From NCBI GenBank assembly GCA_964414425.1, contig CAYPWL010000055.1:1-17505 (forward strand): DNA of 17,505 bases, in the 5' to 3' direction. A program made the position numbers and the translations under genes. The notes beneath the pieces were generated by a model. The model saw nothing but the letters and a program-made list of their open reading frames with translations, ran no database searches and was not told where the DNA came from. Source of the DNA: GYS-P2D sp964414425. Lineage in GTDB: Bacteria > Bacteroidota > Bacteroidia > Chitinophagales > Saprospiraceae. Numbering within the stretch: the stretch's first letter is position 1; each line of letters opens with the position of its first letter. Positions 7,250 to 15,246 of this stretch are shown here, piece after piece.

Positions 7250-10200
7250 ATGAAAAAAGCTATTATTCTCTTTTTGGCAGTAGTCGTTACTGCACTTCTA
7301 TTTGGATATTTCTACTTTAATAAGAATCAGGACAGTGGTCCTAAAGTGTTAGTAATCTCCAAGACTGTCGGATTCAGGCACACATGTATACCTAACGGGA
7401 TAGCTGCGATCCAAAAGATTGGTCTCGAAAAAGGTTTTCAAGTAGATACTACTTCCAGAGGAGCGGTATTCACTGATGAGAATCTCAAAGGGTACTCTTC
7501 TGTGATCTTTCTTAATACCACCATGGATATCTTGGATCGCTATCAAGAAATCGCCTTTGAGCGATATATCCAAGCTGGCGGAGGGTTTGTCGGGGTACAT
7601 GCCGCAGCGGATACTGAGTACGGTTGGGCGTGGTATGGCGATCTGGTAGGAGCTTATTTTCAGAGTCATCCGGCTACCCAAGAGGCTAAGTTCATCATAA
7701 AGGATAAGTCATTTTCGGCAACTTCCTTTTTTCAAGATACAGTATGGACTCGGGTTGATGAGCTATATAACTTCTACAACATGAATCCAGATGTCAATGT
7801 AATCCTCACCGTAGATGAGAGCTCATACGAAGGTGGTGAAAATGGCGAATATCACCCGATGGCATGGTATCATGAGTATGATGGTGGCAGAGCATTTTAT
7901 ACAGCTCTGGGACATACTCAGGAGAGTTATGAGGATGACTTATACTTACAGCACCTATCAGCAGGGATAGACTATGCTATGGGTGGACATAAGAAGCTCA
8001 ACTATAGCAAGGCAACATCACAGTATCCTCCTGATCAGAGACGATTTACGAGAGAGAATCTGGCAATAGGAGACTTTTATGAACCTACCGAGATGACTAT
8101 ACTCCCTAATAAAGACGTACTGATCGCAGAGCGCAGAGGTGGGCTTAAGTGGTACAATAATGAGAATGGTGAGCTGTCAGATATCGCTAAGCTCGACGTA
8201 TACTGCGTAAGCGGTGTGCCTGGTGTCAATGCGGAAGAAGGTTTTATGGGCTTGCAGAAAGACCCTAATTATGCAGAGAACCATTGGATTTATACCTTCT
8301 ACAGCCCTACGGGTGATGAATGGGTCAATAGGTTATCGCGGTTTCAATTTAAGGATGGCGTCTTTGATATGGATTCTGAGCAAGTCATCCTCGATGTAGC
8401 CAGTCAGCGTAAGATCTGTTGTCACACTGGTGGATCGATAGCCTTTGGCAGTGACGGGCTGCTCTACCTATCGACAGGAGACAATTCTACACCATTTGAC
8501 GAGCCAGATGTGCAGTTTGTCAACAATGGATATGCTCCCTTGAATGACTTGCCAGGTAAAGAGCAATATGACGCTCGACGATCAAGTGGAAATACTAATG
8601 ATCTACGTGGTAAAATCATACGTATCAAGGTCAATGAGGACGGCTCATATGATATCCCTGAGGGTAATCTATTTCCAGAAGGAACAGCTAATACACGTCC
8701 AGAGATCTACACCATGGGTCATCGCAATCCATACCGTATCTCTGTCGATCCCAAGAAGCATTGGGTGTTCTGGGGAGATGTAGGCCCTGATGCTGGAGAG
8801 GATGCTTTTGAAACTCGCGGATCACGTGGTTATGATGAGATGAATGTTGCTACGGCGGCAGGGAACTTTGGGTGGCCATTGTTTATCGCTGATAACAAGC
8901 CTTACCACTCATATGACTATAGCAATGGTCAGTCGGGAGAAGTATTTGATCCAATGAAGCCTATTAATAACTCAAGAAATAACACTGGGCTACAGGAGTT
9001 GCCACCTGCTCAGCCAGCCTATATGTTCTATGATTACGGTAGTAGTATGATTCATCAGTCGGTCGAGAGTGGCGGTCGCAACGCCATGGCAGGACCTACT
9101 ATCTACAGTGATCTTTACAAGGGTAAGAATGCTCCACCAGCCTTTTATGATGGCAAGACAATCATATATGACTGGATGAGAGGGTGGATGATGGCAGCAT
9201 CATTCGATGAGCAAGGAAGACTGCTTAATGTGGATCCATTTGCCACAGATATAGAGTTGAATAGTTTGATCGATATGGAGATTGCCGATGATGGTACGAT
9301 ATACCTACTCGAGTACGGCAAGGGCTGGTTTGCGCATAACAAAGACTCAGGATTGTCATTTATCAAGTACAATGGAGAGAATCTGCCACCAACTATTGAT
9401 CACGTCCAAGTTGATCGAGTGTCAGGTTCGAGCCCATTAGTAGTCAATGTAGAAGTTACTGCTACAGATTTAGAAGATGACCCTATCCTATATCGCTATG
9501 ATATGGGCAATGGAGATATCGTTGAGACCAGCGATGCTAAAATCAGCTATACCTATGAGGAAACTGGGCAGTATAGCATCAATGTAGAAGCCATAGATGA
9601 TAAGGAAATGAAAGGTGCTGGAACCCCAGTATCTGTAGTAAGTGGCAATACCGCTCCAGATGTAGAGATTTCATTGAATGGTGGTAACTCATCGTTTTAT
9701 CTACCAGGTGTCCCAGTAGAATATGATATAAGTGTATCAGATGCTGAAGACGGGACAACCCTTGATCCATCAAAACTATTCGTGTCTGTGGACTATATCG
9801 TAGGCTACGATGAGGCAGCCCTTAACACGGGTCACCAGGTTATATCAGATGCAGCGATGGGGGAGAGTCTTATTAAGGGACTCGACTGTTTGGCATGTCA
9901 TAAGTCTGTAGGGAAGTCTATAGGTCCGTCTTACACAGATATAGCATTAAGATATCAGGACAAGCCTAATAACACAGGATATCTCGCTAAGACGATTCTC
10001 CTAGGTAGCACGGGTGTATGGGGTGAGACTAATATGCCTGCTCATCCAGACCTCAGCGAAGCTGATGCCCAACTGATAGCGAAGTATATTGAGTCATTAG
10101 CAGGACAACAGAACAGCTCACTACCACCATCTGGCACTATTACTCCTCCGGCAGGAACTGACGGTAAGACTATGGTGATCTCAGCAACTTATACAGACAA

Positions 10201-10699
10201 TGGTCATAAAGGAGTCTTAGCACTTACAGGTGCTCAGAAACTAGCGTTGAAGAATAGCACATTTGATATGGCCGATGTGGTAGATATTGAGTCATTTAAA
10301 CCTATGGAATTCGGAGGCATGAATCTTATGCTCTTACCTCGTAATGGTGGATCGTTCGCCTATGAGAATATGAATCTGGCTGGGGTCAAATCTGTCAATG
10401 TCATAGCAGGGTGGCAATCCGCACCAGAAAAAGGATTTGAACTGGAGATCAGAGCAGGGAGTCCAGATGGAGAGCTCTTAGGTAGTGGCAAACTGTCTAC
10501 GCCGGCAGAAAAGTCTGATAATGGGATGATACACATTCCATTGACTAAGGTGCCAGATGGCGTCGTTGATAAGCTTTACATCGTATACAATCCAACCGAC
10601 GATGATAAGTATGGATTGCTGACCTTAATTGCCTTGGTAAATGTTTCATTCTCCAGTGAAACTGGTCCTCCGTCCGGTGGAGGTTCATCCTTACTGTAG
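7250..10699 (+). CDS. ThuA / PQQ-type sugar dehydrogenase / PKD / cytochrome c multidomain protein
   Basis: A 1149-residue exported protein. An N-terminal hydrophobic segment (about 4-23) is an uncleaved anchor or signal peptide. Residues 33-250 form a ThuA-like glutamine-amidotransferase-fold domain (VLVISKTVGFRHTCI, GGGFVGVHAAADTEY, ALGHTQESY). From about 270 to 705 is a glucose/sorbosone dehydrogenase-type beta-propeller (MTILPNKDVLIAERRGG at 282, GSIAFGSDGLLYLSTGD, TMGHRNPYRISVDP, NFGWPLF). A PKD domain lies at about 712-797 (YRYDMGNGDIVETSDAK, SYTYEETGQYSINVEAIDD). An Ig-like linker precedes a class I cytochrome c, with the haem site CLACH at 880-884 and a likely axial Met at 929 (NMPAHP). 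Residues 965-1140 resemble a CBM6-type beta-sandwich. The fusion suggests periplasmic oxidation of a sugar or sugar derivative with electrons passed to the attached haem. Similar ThuA-GSDH-cytochrome fusions occur in Bacteroidota. Substrate is unknown. Confidence 0.9.
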   Translation: MKKAIILFLAVVVTALLFGYFYFNKNQDSGPKVLVISKTVGFRHTCIPNGIAAIQKIGLEKGFQVDTTSRGAVFTDENLKGYSSVIFLNTTMDILDRYQEIAFERYIQAGGGFVGVHAAADTEYGWAWYGDLVGAYFQSHPATQEAKFIIKDKSFSATSFFQDTVWTRVDELYNFYNMNPDVNVILTVDESSYEGGENGEYHPMAWYHEYDGGRAFYTALGHTQESYEDDLYLQHLSAGIDYAMGGHKKLNYSKATSQYPPDQRRFTRENLAIGDFYEPTEMTILPNKDVLIAERRGGLKWYNNENGELSDIAKLDVYCVSGVPGVNAEEGFMGLQKDPNYAENHWIYTFYSPTGDEWVNRLSRFQFKDGVFDMDSEQVILDVASQRKICCHTGGSIAFGSDGLLYLSTGDNSTPFDEPDVQFVNNGYAPLNDLPGKEQYDARRSSGNTNDLRGKIIRIKVNEDGSYDIPEGNLFPEGTANTRPEIYTMGHRNPYRISVDPKKHWVFWGDVGPDAGEDAFETRGSRGYDEMNVATAAGNFGWPLFIADNKPYHSYDYSNGQSGEVFDPMKPINNSRNNTGLQELPPAQPAYMFYDYGSSMIHQSVESGGRNAMAGPTIYSDLYKGKNAPPAFYDGKTIIYDWMRGWMMAASFDEQGRLLNVDPFATDIELNSLIDMEIADDGTIYLLEYGKGWFAHNKDSGLSFIKYNGENLPPTIDHVQVDRVSGSSPLVVNVEVTATDLEDDPILYRYDMGNGDIVETSDAKISYTYEETGQYSINVEAIDDKEMKGAGTPVSVVSGNTAPDVEISLNGGNSSFYLPGVPVEYDISVSDAEDGTTLDPSKLFVSVDYIVGYDEAALNTGHQVISDAAMGESLIKGLDCLACHKSVGKSIGPSYTDIALRYQDKPNNTGYLAKTILLGSTGVWGETNMPAHPDLSEADAQLIAKYIESLAGQQNSSLPPSGTITPPAGTDGKTMVISATYTDNGHKGVLALTGAQKLALKNSTFDMADVVDIESFKPMEFGGMNLMLLPRNGGSFAYENMNLAGVKSVNVIAGWQSAPEKGFELEIRAGSPDGELLGSGKLSTPAEKSDNGMIHIPLTKVPDGVVDKLYIVYNPTDDDKYGLLTLIALVNVSFSSETGPPSGGGSSLL

Positions 10700-10725
10700 T
10701 TGTGACTAAAAAATAAAAAAATTGA

Positions 10726-10788
10726 TTTATGGCGTAAGCGTTAGTTAAGTTGCCTCAGTTATGGTAATAGTTTATGCGCAAGCATTAG
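10726..10788. repeat. Two related short copies, TTTATGGCGTAAGCGTTAG and TTTATGCGCAAGCATTAG
   Basis: The sequence at 10726-10744 (TTTATGGCGTAAGCGTTAG) recurs in altered form at 10771-10788 (TTTATGCGCAAGCATTAG). The second contains the small hairpin ATGC-GCAA-GCAT. They lie in the 291-bp convergent gap after the ThuA gene and may be remnants of a short repeat family. No function is claimed. Confidence 0.4.
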
Positions 10789-10868
10789 AAGCAGGAGAGC
10801 GTGATTCTGTGTATGTCACAATCTCTTGGATTTATGATTTTTAAGTTCTGTTTATATTGATTGAAATG

Positions 10869-10904
10869 AAGGCTGCCTATGTAAATAGGTGGCCTTTGTT
10901 ATTG
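10869..10904 (+). terminator. Intrinsic terminator after the ThuA-GSDH gene
   Basis: AAGGCTGCCTAT (10869-10880), loop GTAA, and ATAGGTGGCCTT (10885-10896) form a 12-bp stem with two G-U wobbles and no mismatch. A T-rich tail TGTTATTG follows. It lies 170 bp beyond the stop codon and ends the plus-strand run that begins at 2780. Confidence 0.7.
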
Positions 10905-10936
10905 TCCGATCATATTGTGGAATATTACATCCAATA

Positions 10937-10966
10937 TAAAAAGGACTTGCATCACTACAAGCCCTT
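10937..10966 (-). terminator. Terminator of the downstream haloperoxidase-like copy
   Basis: On the minus strand AAGGGCTTG, an eight-base loop and CAAGTCCTT (10958-10966 pairing with 10941-10949, one mismatch) are followed by a T-run (A-run from about 10937). It is a diverged copy of the terminator at 12566-12596, and lies 25 bp past the stop codon. Confidence 0.75.
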
Positions 10967-10990
10967 CAATACTCAATGTCGTATGGTACA

Positions 10991-11689
10991 TTATCTTCTT
11001 AAGTTGAGGCTATTGACGCCATCTGATATCTCATATCCTAATCTGAGTCCCTCTACACAATCCATTCGGACATGGATACCCAGCGGGATTCGTGAGAATG
11101 CATTTTCTTCCGCCATATGAGAGAAAGTCTGGAAGTTTCTTGGCGCTCCCCTAAATTCGATTCTGCCCTCATGAGACACAGCAGTGAAGTTGGTGTCATC
11201 ACCAAATAAGTCTATGAATACACCACCTGCTGCTGATGCGAATGTTGAGTGTCCAGAAGGATACCCTGGAAACGATGGATTAGGCCAGAATACCAATCTA
11301 AACAGATTAGTCTGATAATCTGGATTTATGAAGTCGTGGATGTACTCACTCGGTCGCATCACCATATACTCATACTTATACTTCCACGCAGCTACGGCTG
11401 CATCGTTGAGACTAAATCCTAGCTTGACCAGCATATGCAGTGCCTCAGCTAAGTCAAGATTGTAATAGTCCACCAGTTGATTGGCGATAGCAATCTGTCG
11501 AGCGGGAGGGCTGAATGTGAGTCCGTCTACATCATCTCCCCAAAATTCTGCGATCCATAACGCTTCGTTATCTTCTTCGCGGGCAGTGTTGTTGACCTCA
11601 TACACTTCCATCATCTCCTGGTAGAAGGCACTCTGTGGATCTGTGCTATATGGTATAGGATCCACCATGGTAGTTTGGTCCGTAGTCAC
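10991..11689 (-). pseudogene. Vanadium haloperoxidase/PAP2-type lipoprotein copy 2, C-terminal part after an in-frame TAG
   Basis: This half of the duplicated gene carries the complete catalytic region: KYEYMVMRP (the KX6RP motif), YPSGH, and SRIPLGIHVRMD (SRX5HX3D), the three motifs shared by vanadium-dependent haloperoxidases and type-2 phosphatidic acid phosphatases. It is in the same frame as the upstream half (11711-12379); only the TAG at 11711-11713 separates them. The listed start is a GTG at 11687-11689; seven sense codons (ESARTFV) between it and the stop match ESVRTFV of the intact copy, so the start is artificial. Read through, the protein would be 462 residues. Nearly every position from 11689 to the end is identical or conservatively replaced relative to the intact copy, so it was under selection until recently. 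Confidence 0.8.
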
Positions 11690-11710
11690 AACAAATGTTC
11701 TTGCCGACTC

Positions 11711-12379
11711 CTAGTATGGGAACAATGCACGCTCAGGCTCAGCATTAAATGTCCAGAATCCTTCTCCAGTTGGGGGAATATAACTCAAGGGTTGAGGTTC
11801 TAAGATTTGTGTTTCGGCTTCTGTATCAGTCTGGCTGTAGGCGATGATATCTTGAGCAGCTGTGGCTCCCCACTGTATAGAGGCATCAATTAGGTCTTCA
11901 TCTACACCTTGGGATAGTGAAGTATTTAGTGCGGCTTCAAACGCTGTTATGCGACTGACGTCACTGTCGGATAGGGTAAACAGGAAGTGCTCGATTACAT
12001 CTGCATATGCAGTATTGAGGGCTATGTTCCAGTCTACTTCTTCGCTGAGATCAGTAATCGTAAAGTCTGATAGACTCCTCTCTGCAGAGCTATATGTAGA
12101 CATACCAGGAACGGCTACTTCGTAGGCGGCCAAGTTGACATATGCTGCCGCTCGTGCCGAAGTATTGGGACGCATACCTGTAGCATATCTTTCGAGCTCA
12201 AGATATAGCTTGGTCCATTGAGTTAATACTTCGGATGACAGCGTGGCGACCTCTGTACCTATGGGGTTGTCGTTGTTGTTAGGATCTGTAGGGTCAATTG
12301 TATCTGGATCATCAGAACAAGATTGTAACCCGATGAATAGCAAGAGCAGGCAGTAGAAAAGATTTTTTGAAGAAATCAT
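11711..12379 (-). pseudogene. Haloperoxidase-like lipoprotein copy 2, N-terminal part ending at TAG
   Basis: This 222-residue half begins with a lipoprotein signal (MISSKNLFYCLLLLFIGLQSC; lipobox LQSC followed by SDD, the Bacteroidota surface-export type). It then has an Asp/Asn-rich linker (DPTDPNNNDNPIGTE) and the helical N-domain LTQWTKLYLELERYATGMRPNTSARAAAYV. It ends GEGFWTFNAEPERALFPY then TAG, where the intact copy reads FPFWESVRTF. TAG therefore replaces the Trp codon TGG (W215 of the intact copy) by one base change. The frame is unbroken on the other side. If real, the mutation removes the active site. Alternatives are a base-call error or stop-codon readthrough; I see no readthrough signal. 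Confidence 0.8.
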
Positions 12380-12621
12380 AGTGTGAACTTTTTAAGTGTT
12401 AAAAAAATAGAGTCATAGAGTATGAATCGATAATCCATGACCTGACCAAAAAAGTATAGTGTACTTCGATAGATGTATTTTACTCTATAAGGAAGGAGGA
12501 GTGAGGGTGTAACCTGCGAGAGTGAAAAAAATGAAATTTATTTCTGAAGCATTGACTTTAGGCATAAAAAAAGGGCTTGCATTACTGCAAGCCCTTACAT
12601 ACTCAAATCGTTAGTATAAAA
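12380..12621. other. Spacer between the two haloperoxidase-like copies
   Basis: About 240 bp separate the copies. The side next to the downstream copy probably holds its promoter; on the minus strand TTTTTTTAACACTTAAAAAGTTC leads into the ATG, an A/T-rich leader typical of Bacteroidota. No coding sequence is seen. The terminator of the upstream copy occupies the other end. Confidence 0.45.
12566..12596 (-). terminator. Terminator of the intact haloperoxidase-like gene
   Basis: AAGGGCTTGCA (12571-12581), loop TTAC, and TGCAAGCCCTT (12586-12596) form a perfect 11-bp stem. On the minus strand it is followed by a T-run (AAAAA at 12566-12570). It lies 26 bp past the stop at 12622 and matches the weaker copy at 10937-10966, so the duplication included the 3' end. 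Confidence 0.9.
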
Positions 12622-13986
12622 TTATCTTGTGAGATCATAACTGTTAACGCCATCCGAGATTTCGTAACCCAGTCTGAGTCCTTCTACACAATCCATACGT
12701 ACATGTACCCCAAGGGGGATGCGTGAGAACGCATTTTCTTCTGCCATATGAGAGAATGTCTTAAAGTTTCGAGGCTGTCCTCTGAATTCGGTTCTGCCCT
12801 CGTGAGAGACATCAGTAAAGTCCGTATCATCTCCGAATAGATCGATGAATACTCCGCCTGCAGCAGATGCAAATGTCGAGTGTCCCGATGGATATCCCGG
12901 AAACGATGGATTAGGCCAGAAAACTAATCTGAATAAATTAGTCTGAAATTCTGGATCTATAAAATCGTGGATGTATTCGCTCGGTCTCATGACCATATGC
13001 TCATACTTGTATTTCCAAGCCGCTATTGCTGCATCATTTAGACTGAAACCCACCTTGACCATCATATGTAGCGCTTCGGCGAGATCCAAGTTGTAATACT
13101 CTACCAGCTGATTAGCGATTGCAATTTGTCTTGCAGGCGGACTGAAGGTAAGTCCATCAGCATCATCTCCCCAAAACTCAGCAATCCAAAGCTCTTCGTT
13201 ATCTTCTGCCATAGCTGTATTATTTACCGTGTACACCTCCATCATTTCTTGATAGAATGCGCTTTCGACTTCTGTGCTATAAGGTATGGGAGCGACTGTT
13301 GTCGTTTCATCAACGCCTACCACAAATGTGCGTACTGATTCCCAAAATGGGAATAGTGCCCTCTCTGGCTCTGCGCTAAATGTCCAAAATCCCTCTCCTG
13401 TCGGCGGCGTATAGCTTAGCGGTTGTGGGTCGAGGATCTGAGTCTCTGCCTCGTCATCAGTTTGACTGTATGCGATGATATCTTGTGCTATGGCTTGACC
13501 CCATTCGATAGATGAGTTGATGATATCTTGATCTACACCACTTGATAATCGAGTGTTTGCGGCACTTTCAAATTCGGTGATGCGAGCTACTTGCGCATCT
13601 GGCAGTGTAAATAAAAAGTGCTCTATGACATCTGCATAAGCAGCATTGAGTGCAATGTTCCAATCCACAGTTGCTGTTAGATCACTCAGTGTGAGATCTT
13701 CTAACATTTCTTCATTAGAGCTGTAGTCTGCCATACCTGTGACAGCCACTTCATATGCAGCGAGATTCACGTATGCTGCAGCTCGTGCCGAGGCGTTTGG
13801 ACGCATGCCTCGGGCAAATCTTTCCAGATCAAGATATAGCGCGGTCCATTCAGTCACTACTTCAGGTGATAGTTCTGAGACTTCTGTCAGGTTTAATGAT
13901 GGTTCTATAGGATCGTCATCCGAACACGATTGCAATCCTACCAATAGAATAAGAATGAGGTAAAATATTTTCTGTGTCAATTTCAT
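12622..13986 (-). CDS. Vanadium-dependent haloperoxidase/PAP2-superfamily lipoprotein
   Basis: A 454-residue lipoprotein: signal MKLTQKIFYLILILLVGLQSC with lipidated Cys21, then SDDD, a Bacteroidota surface-export motif. A mostly helical N-domain (40-215) leads to the catalytic C-domain. This carries KYEHMVMRP (K327, R334; KX6RP), YPSGH (P366-H369) and SRIPLGVHVRMD (S421, R422, H428, D432; SRX5HX3D). These are the vanadate/phosphate-binding residues and the acid-base and axial His of vanadium haloperoxidases and PAP2 phosphatases. The overall length, N-domain and conserved NPSFPGYPSGHSTFASAAGG fit the bacterial haloperoxidase-like group better than short membrane phosphatases. Haloperoxidases oxidise halides with H2O2; bacterial relatives may be phosphatases or untested. 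The substrate (I-, Br- or phosphoester) cannot be told. It is duplicated next door; each copy has its own terminator and no other gene in the unit. Confidence 0.82.
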   Translation of the reverse strand: MKLTQKIFYLILILLVGLQSCSDDDPIEPSLNLTEVSELSPEVVTEWTALYLDLERFARGMRPNASARAAAYVNLAAYEVAVTGMADYSSNEEMLEDLTLSDLTATVDWNIALNAAYADVIEHFLFTLPDAQVARITEFESAANTRLSSGVDQDIINSSIEWGQAIAQDIIAYSQTDDEAETQILDPQPLSYTPPTGEGFWTFSAEPERALFPFWESVRTFVVGVDETTTVAPIPYSTEVESAFYQEMMEVYTVNNTAMAEDNEELWIAEFWGDDADGLTFSPPARQIAIANQLVEYYNLDLAEALHMMVKVGFSLNDAAIAAWKYKYEHMVMRPSEYIHDFIDPEFQTNLFRLVFWPNPSFPGYPSGHSTFASAAGGVFIDLFGDDTDFTDVSHEGRTEFRGQPRNFKTFSHMAEENAFSRIPLGVHVRMDCVEGLRLGYEISDGVNSYDLTR

Positions 13987-14520
13987 TGTTATAGATGTTT
14001 GTATTGCTATAATTAGTTATTGGCTGGTGGTTTGCGCCATTTAGTTTTTCTAAGCATGATTAAATTCATATTGGCGCAAGCTTTCGAGATACTTAGCAGG
14101 ATTACATTAATTCTCTGCATAAGAGTGATCAAGGCTGCCCCGCAAATACTATACAAATATTATATAAAAAAAATGTTTTTTGCGCGACATTATTTCAAAA
14201 TTGTTAGAGCTCCCTGATGACAATGAGTTGTGTGATAAAGTGGCTAATTAGAAGAATAATGATGATGTCAATATCTTTTGAGAGGCATCCATTAATATTT
14301 AAATAAGGGGTAGCTTGAAACAGCTTTTAGTAAATAGAAGGTGTCTGCATTTTTGGAAACCCTTTGAATCGATTGAATCATTGTATTCGAGCCATAGAGA
14401 CTTCAAGGTATATCATAATGCCTGTCTCTAATACTGTTGTCGATATTCCTAGTCGTCAACAAAATTAGCTTGTGAGACTTATATTAATAGGATTATACGA
14501 ACCTTTTAAGTACACAGCCC
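13987..14520. other. 534-bp gene-free stretch between divergent units
   Basis: No ORF with protein-like composition is seen; a short frame at 14020-14217 is A/T-driven and lacks any domain. An 8-bp inverted repeat TTGCGCCA (14032-14039) and TGGCGCAA (14072-14079) flanks 32 bp upstream of the haloperoxidase-like gene and might be an operator. The right part must hold the promoter of the deiodinase-like operon, but no clear box pair is seen. No tRNA or riboswitch pattern is recognised. Confidence 0.5.
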
Positions 14521-15204
14521 TTGGACACAATAGAAATTAATGGCCATCGCCATATCAAATATAATGGCGCAGAGATCGCTCCCGAAGAGACCGCTAATCG
14601 ATCTAAACAATTACTCGAAGTACTTTCGAGTAGGCGATCGATTAGAGAATTTTCTGATCGTCCAGTACCTAAATCAGTGATCGAATCACTAATCATGACG
14701 GCATCTACCGCACCCTCAGGAGCTAATAAGCAACCTTGGACATTCTGTGCGGTATCCAGTGCAGAATTGAAACATAAGATCAAAGAAGCGGCTGAGGCTG
14801 AAGAGCGAGAGAGCTATGGAGGTAGGATGAGCGATACGTGGCTCAATGATTTGAAGCCGTTTGGCACAGATGCTAACAAGCCTTTTTTGGAGATTGCACC
14901 GTGGTTGATCATCATATTTAAGAAGGTCTATGACATAGGACCTAACGATGAAAAGCTAACCAACTATTACGTAGGAGAGTCTGTCGGCATAGCTTGTGGC
15001 ATGTTGATCTCGGCGATTCATCAGGCGGGGTTGGTAACGTTGACTCATACGCCAAGTCCGATGAACTTTCTGGCTAATATCCTCGATCGACCCACAAACG
15101 AAAGACCCTATCTACTCCTACCTGTAGGATATCCCGCAGATGAAGTCTACGTGCCTGACATCAAAAAGAAAGGAGCGTCAGAAGTCATTGAGTGGTTCGA
15201 ATAG
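14521..15204 (+). CDS. Iodotyrosine-deiodinase-like nitroreductase (FMN)
   Basis: A 227-residue cytosolic flavoprotein of the nitroreductase fold. The FMN-binding R38-R39-S40 (SSRRSIREF), APSGANKQPW (64-73) and TLTHTPSP (173-180) are typical of the iodotyrosine deiodinase (IYD) branch, which reductively removes iodide or bromide from halotyrosines. Its lid residues are Glu, Tyr and Lys, with Glu four before Tyr and Lys 21 after it in the human enzyme; here E95, Y99 and K120 have that exact spacing. The rest follows IYD closely (IACGMLISAIHQAGLVTLTHT, LLLPVGYPADEVYVPDIKKK). A bacterial IYD from a Saprospiria relative (Haliscomenobacter) is known. Start is TTG at 14521: an in-frame stop lies four codons earlier and the next Met is residue 59. 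lolD follows after 42 bp. Confidence 0.88.
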   Translation: MDTIEINGHRHIKYNGAEIAPEETANRSKQLLEVLSSRRSIREFSDRPVPKSVIESLIMTASTAPSGANKQPWTFCAVSSAELKHKIKEAAEAEERESYGGRMSDTWLNDLKPFGTDANKPFLEIAPWLIIIFKKVYDIGPNDEKLTNYYVGESVGIACGMLISAIHQAGLVTLTHTPSPMNFLANILDRPTNERPYLLLPVGYPADEVYVPDIKKKGASEVIEWFE

Positions 15205-15246
15205 GGAACCTTGTTGGATAAGTTATAGCTACCTTTGGATCAGTAA

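Noticed and set aside
10857..11120. Plus-strand frame covering the end of the haloperoxidase-like copy
   Set aside because: It runs through two terminator hairpins and is antisense to conserved coding sequence, so it is a shadow frame.
11711..11713. TAG decoded as an amino acid (pyrrolysine-like recoding)
   Set aside because: The aligned residue is an ordinary Trp, one base change explains it, and nothing in the window indicates a suppressor or recoding machinery.
14020..14217. Short plus-strand frame as a small membrane protein gene
   Set aside because: It starts with TTG, is driven by A/T-rich sequence, overlaps the likely promoter region of the haloperoxidase-like gene, and shows no recognisable domain.
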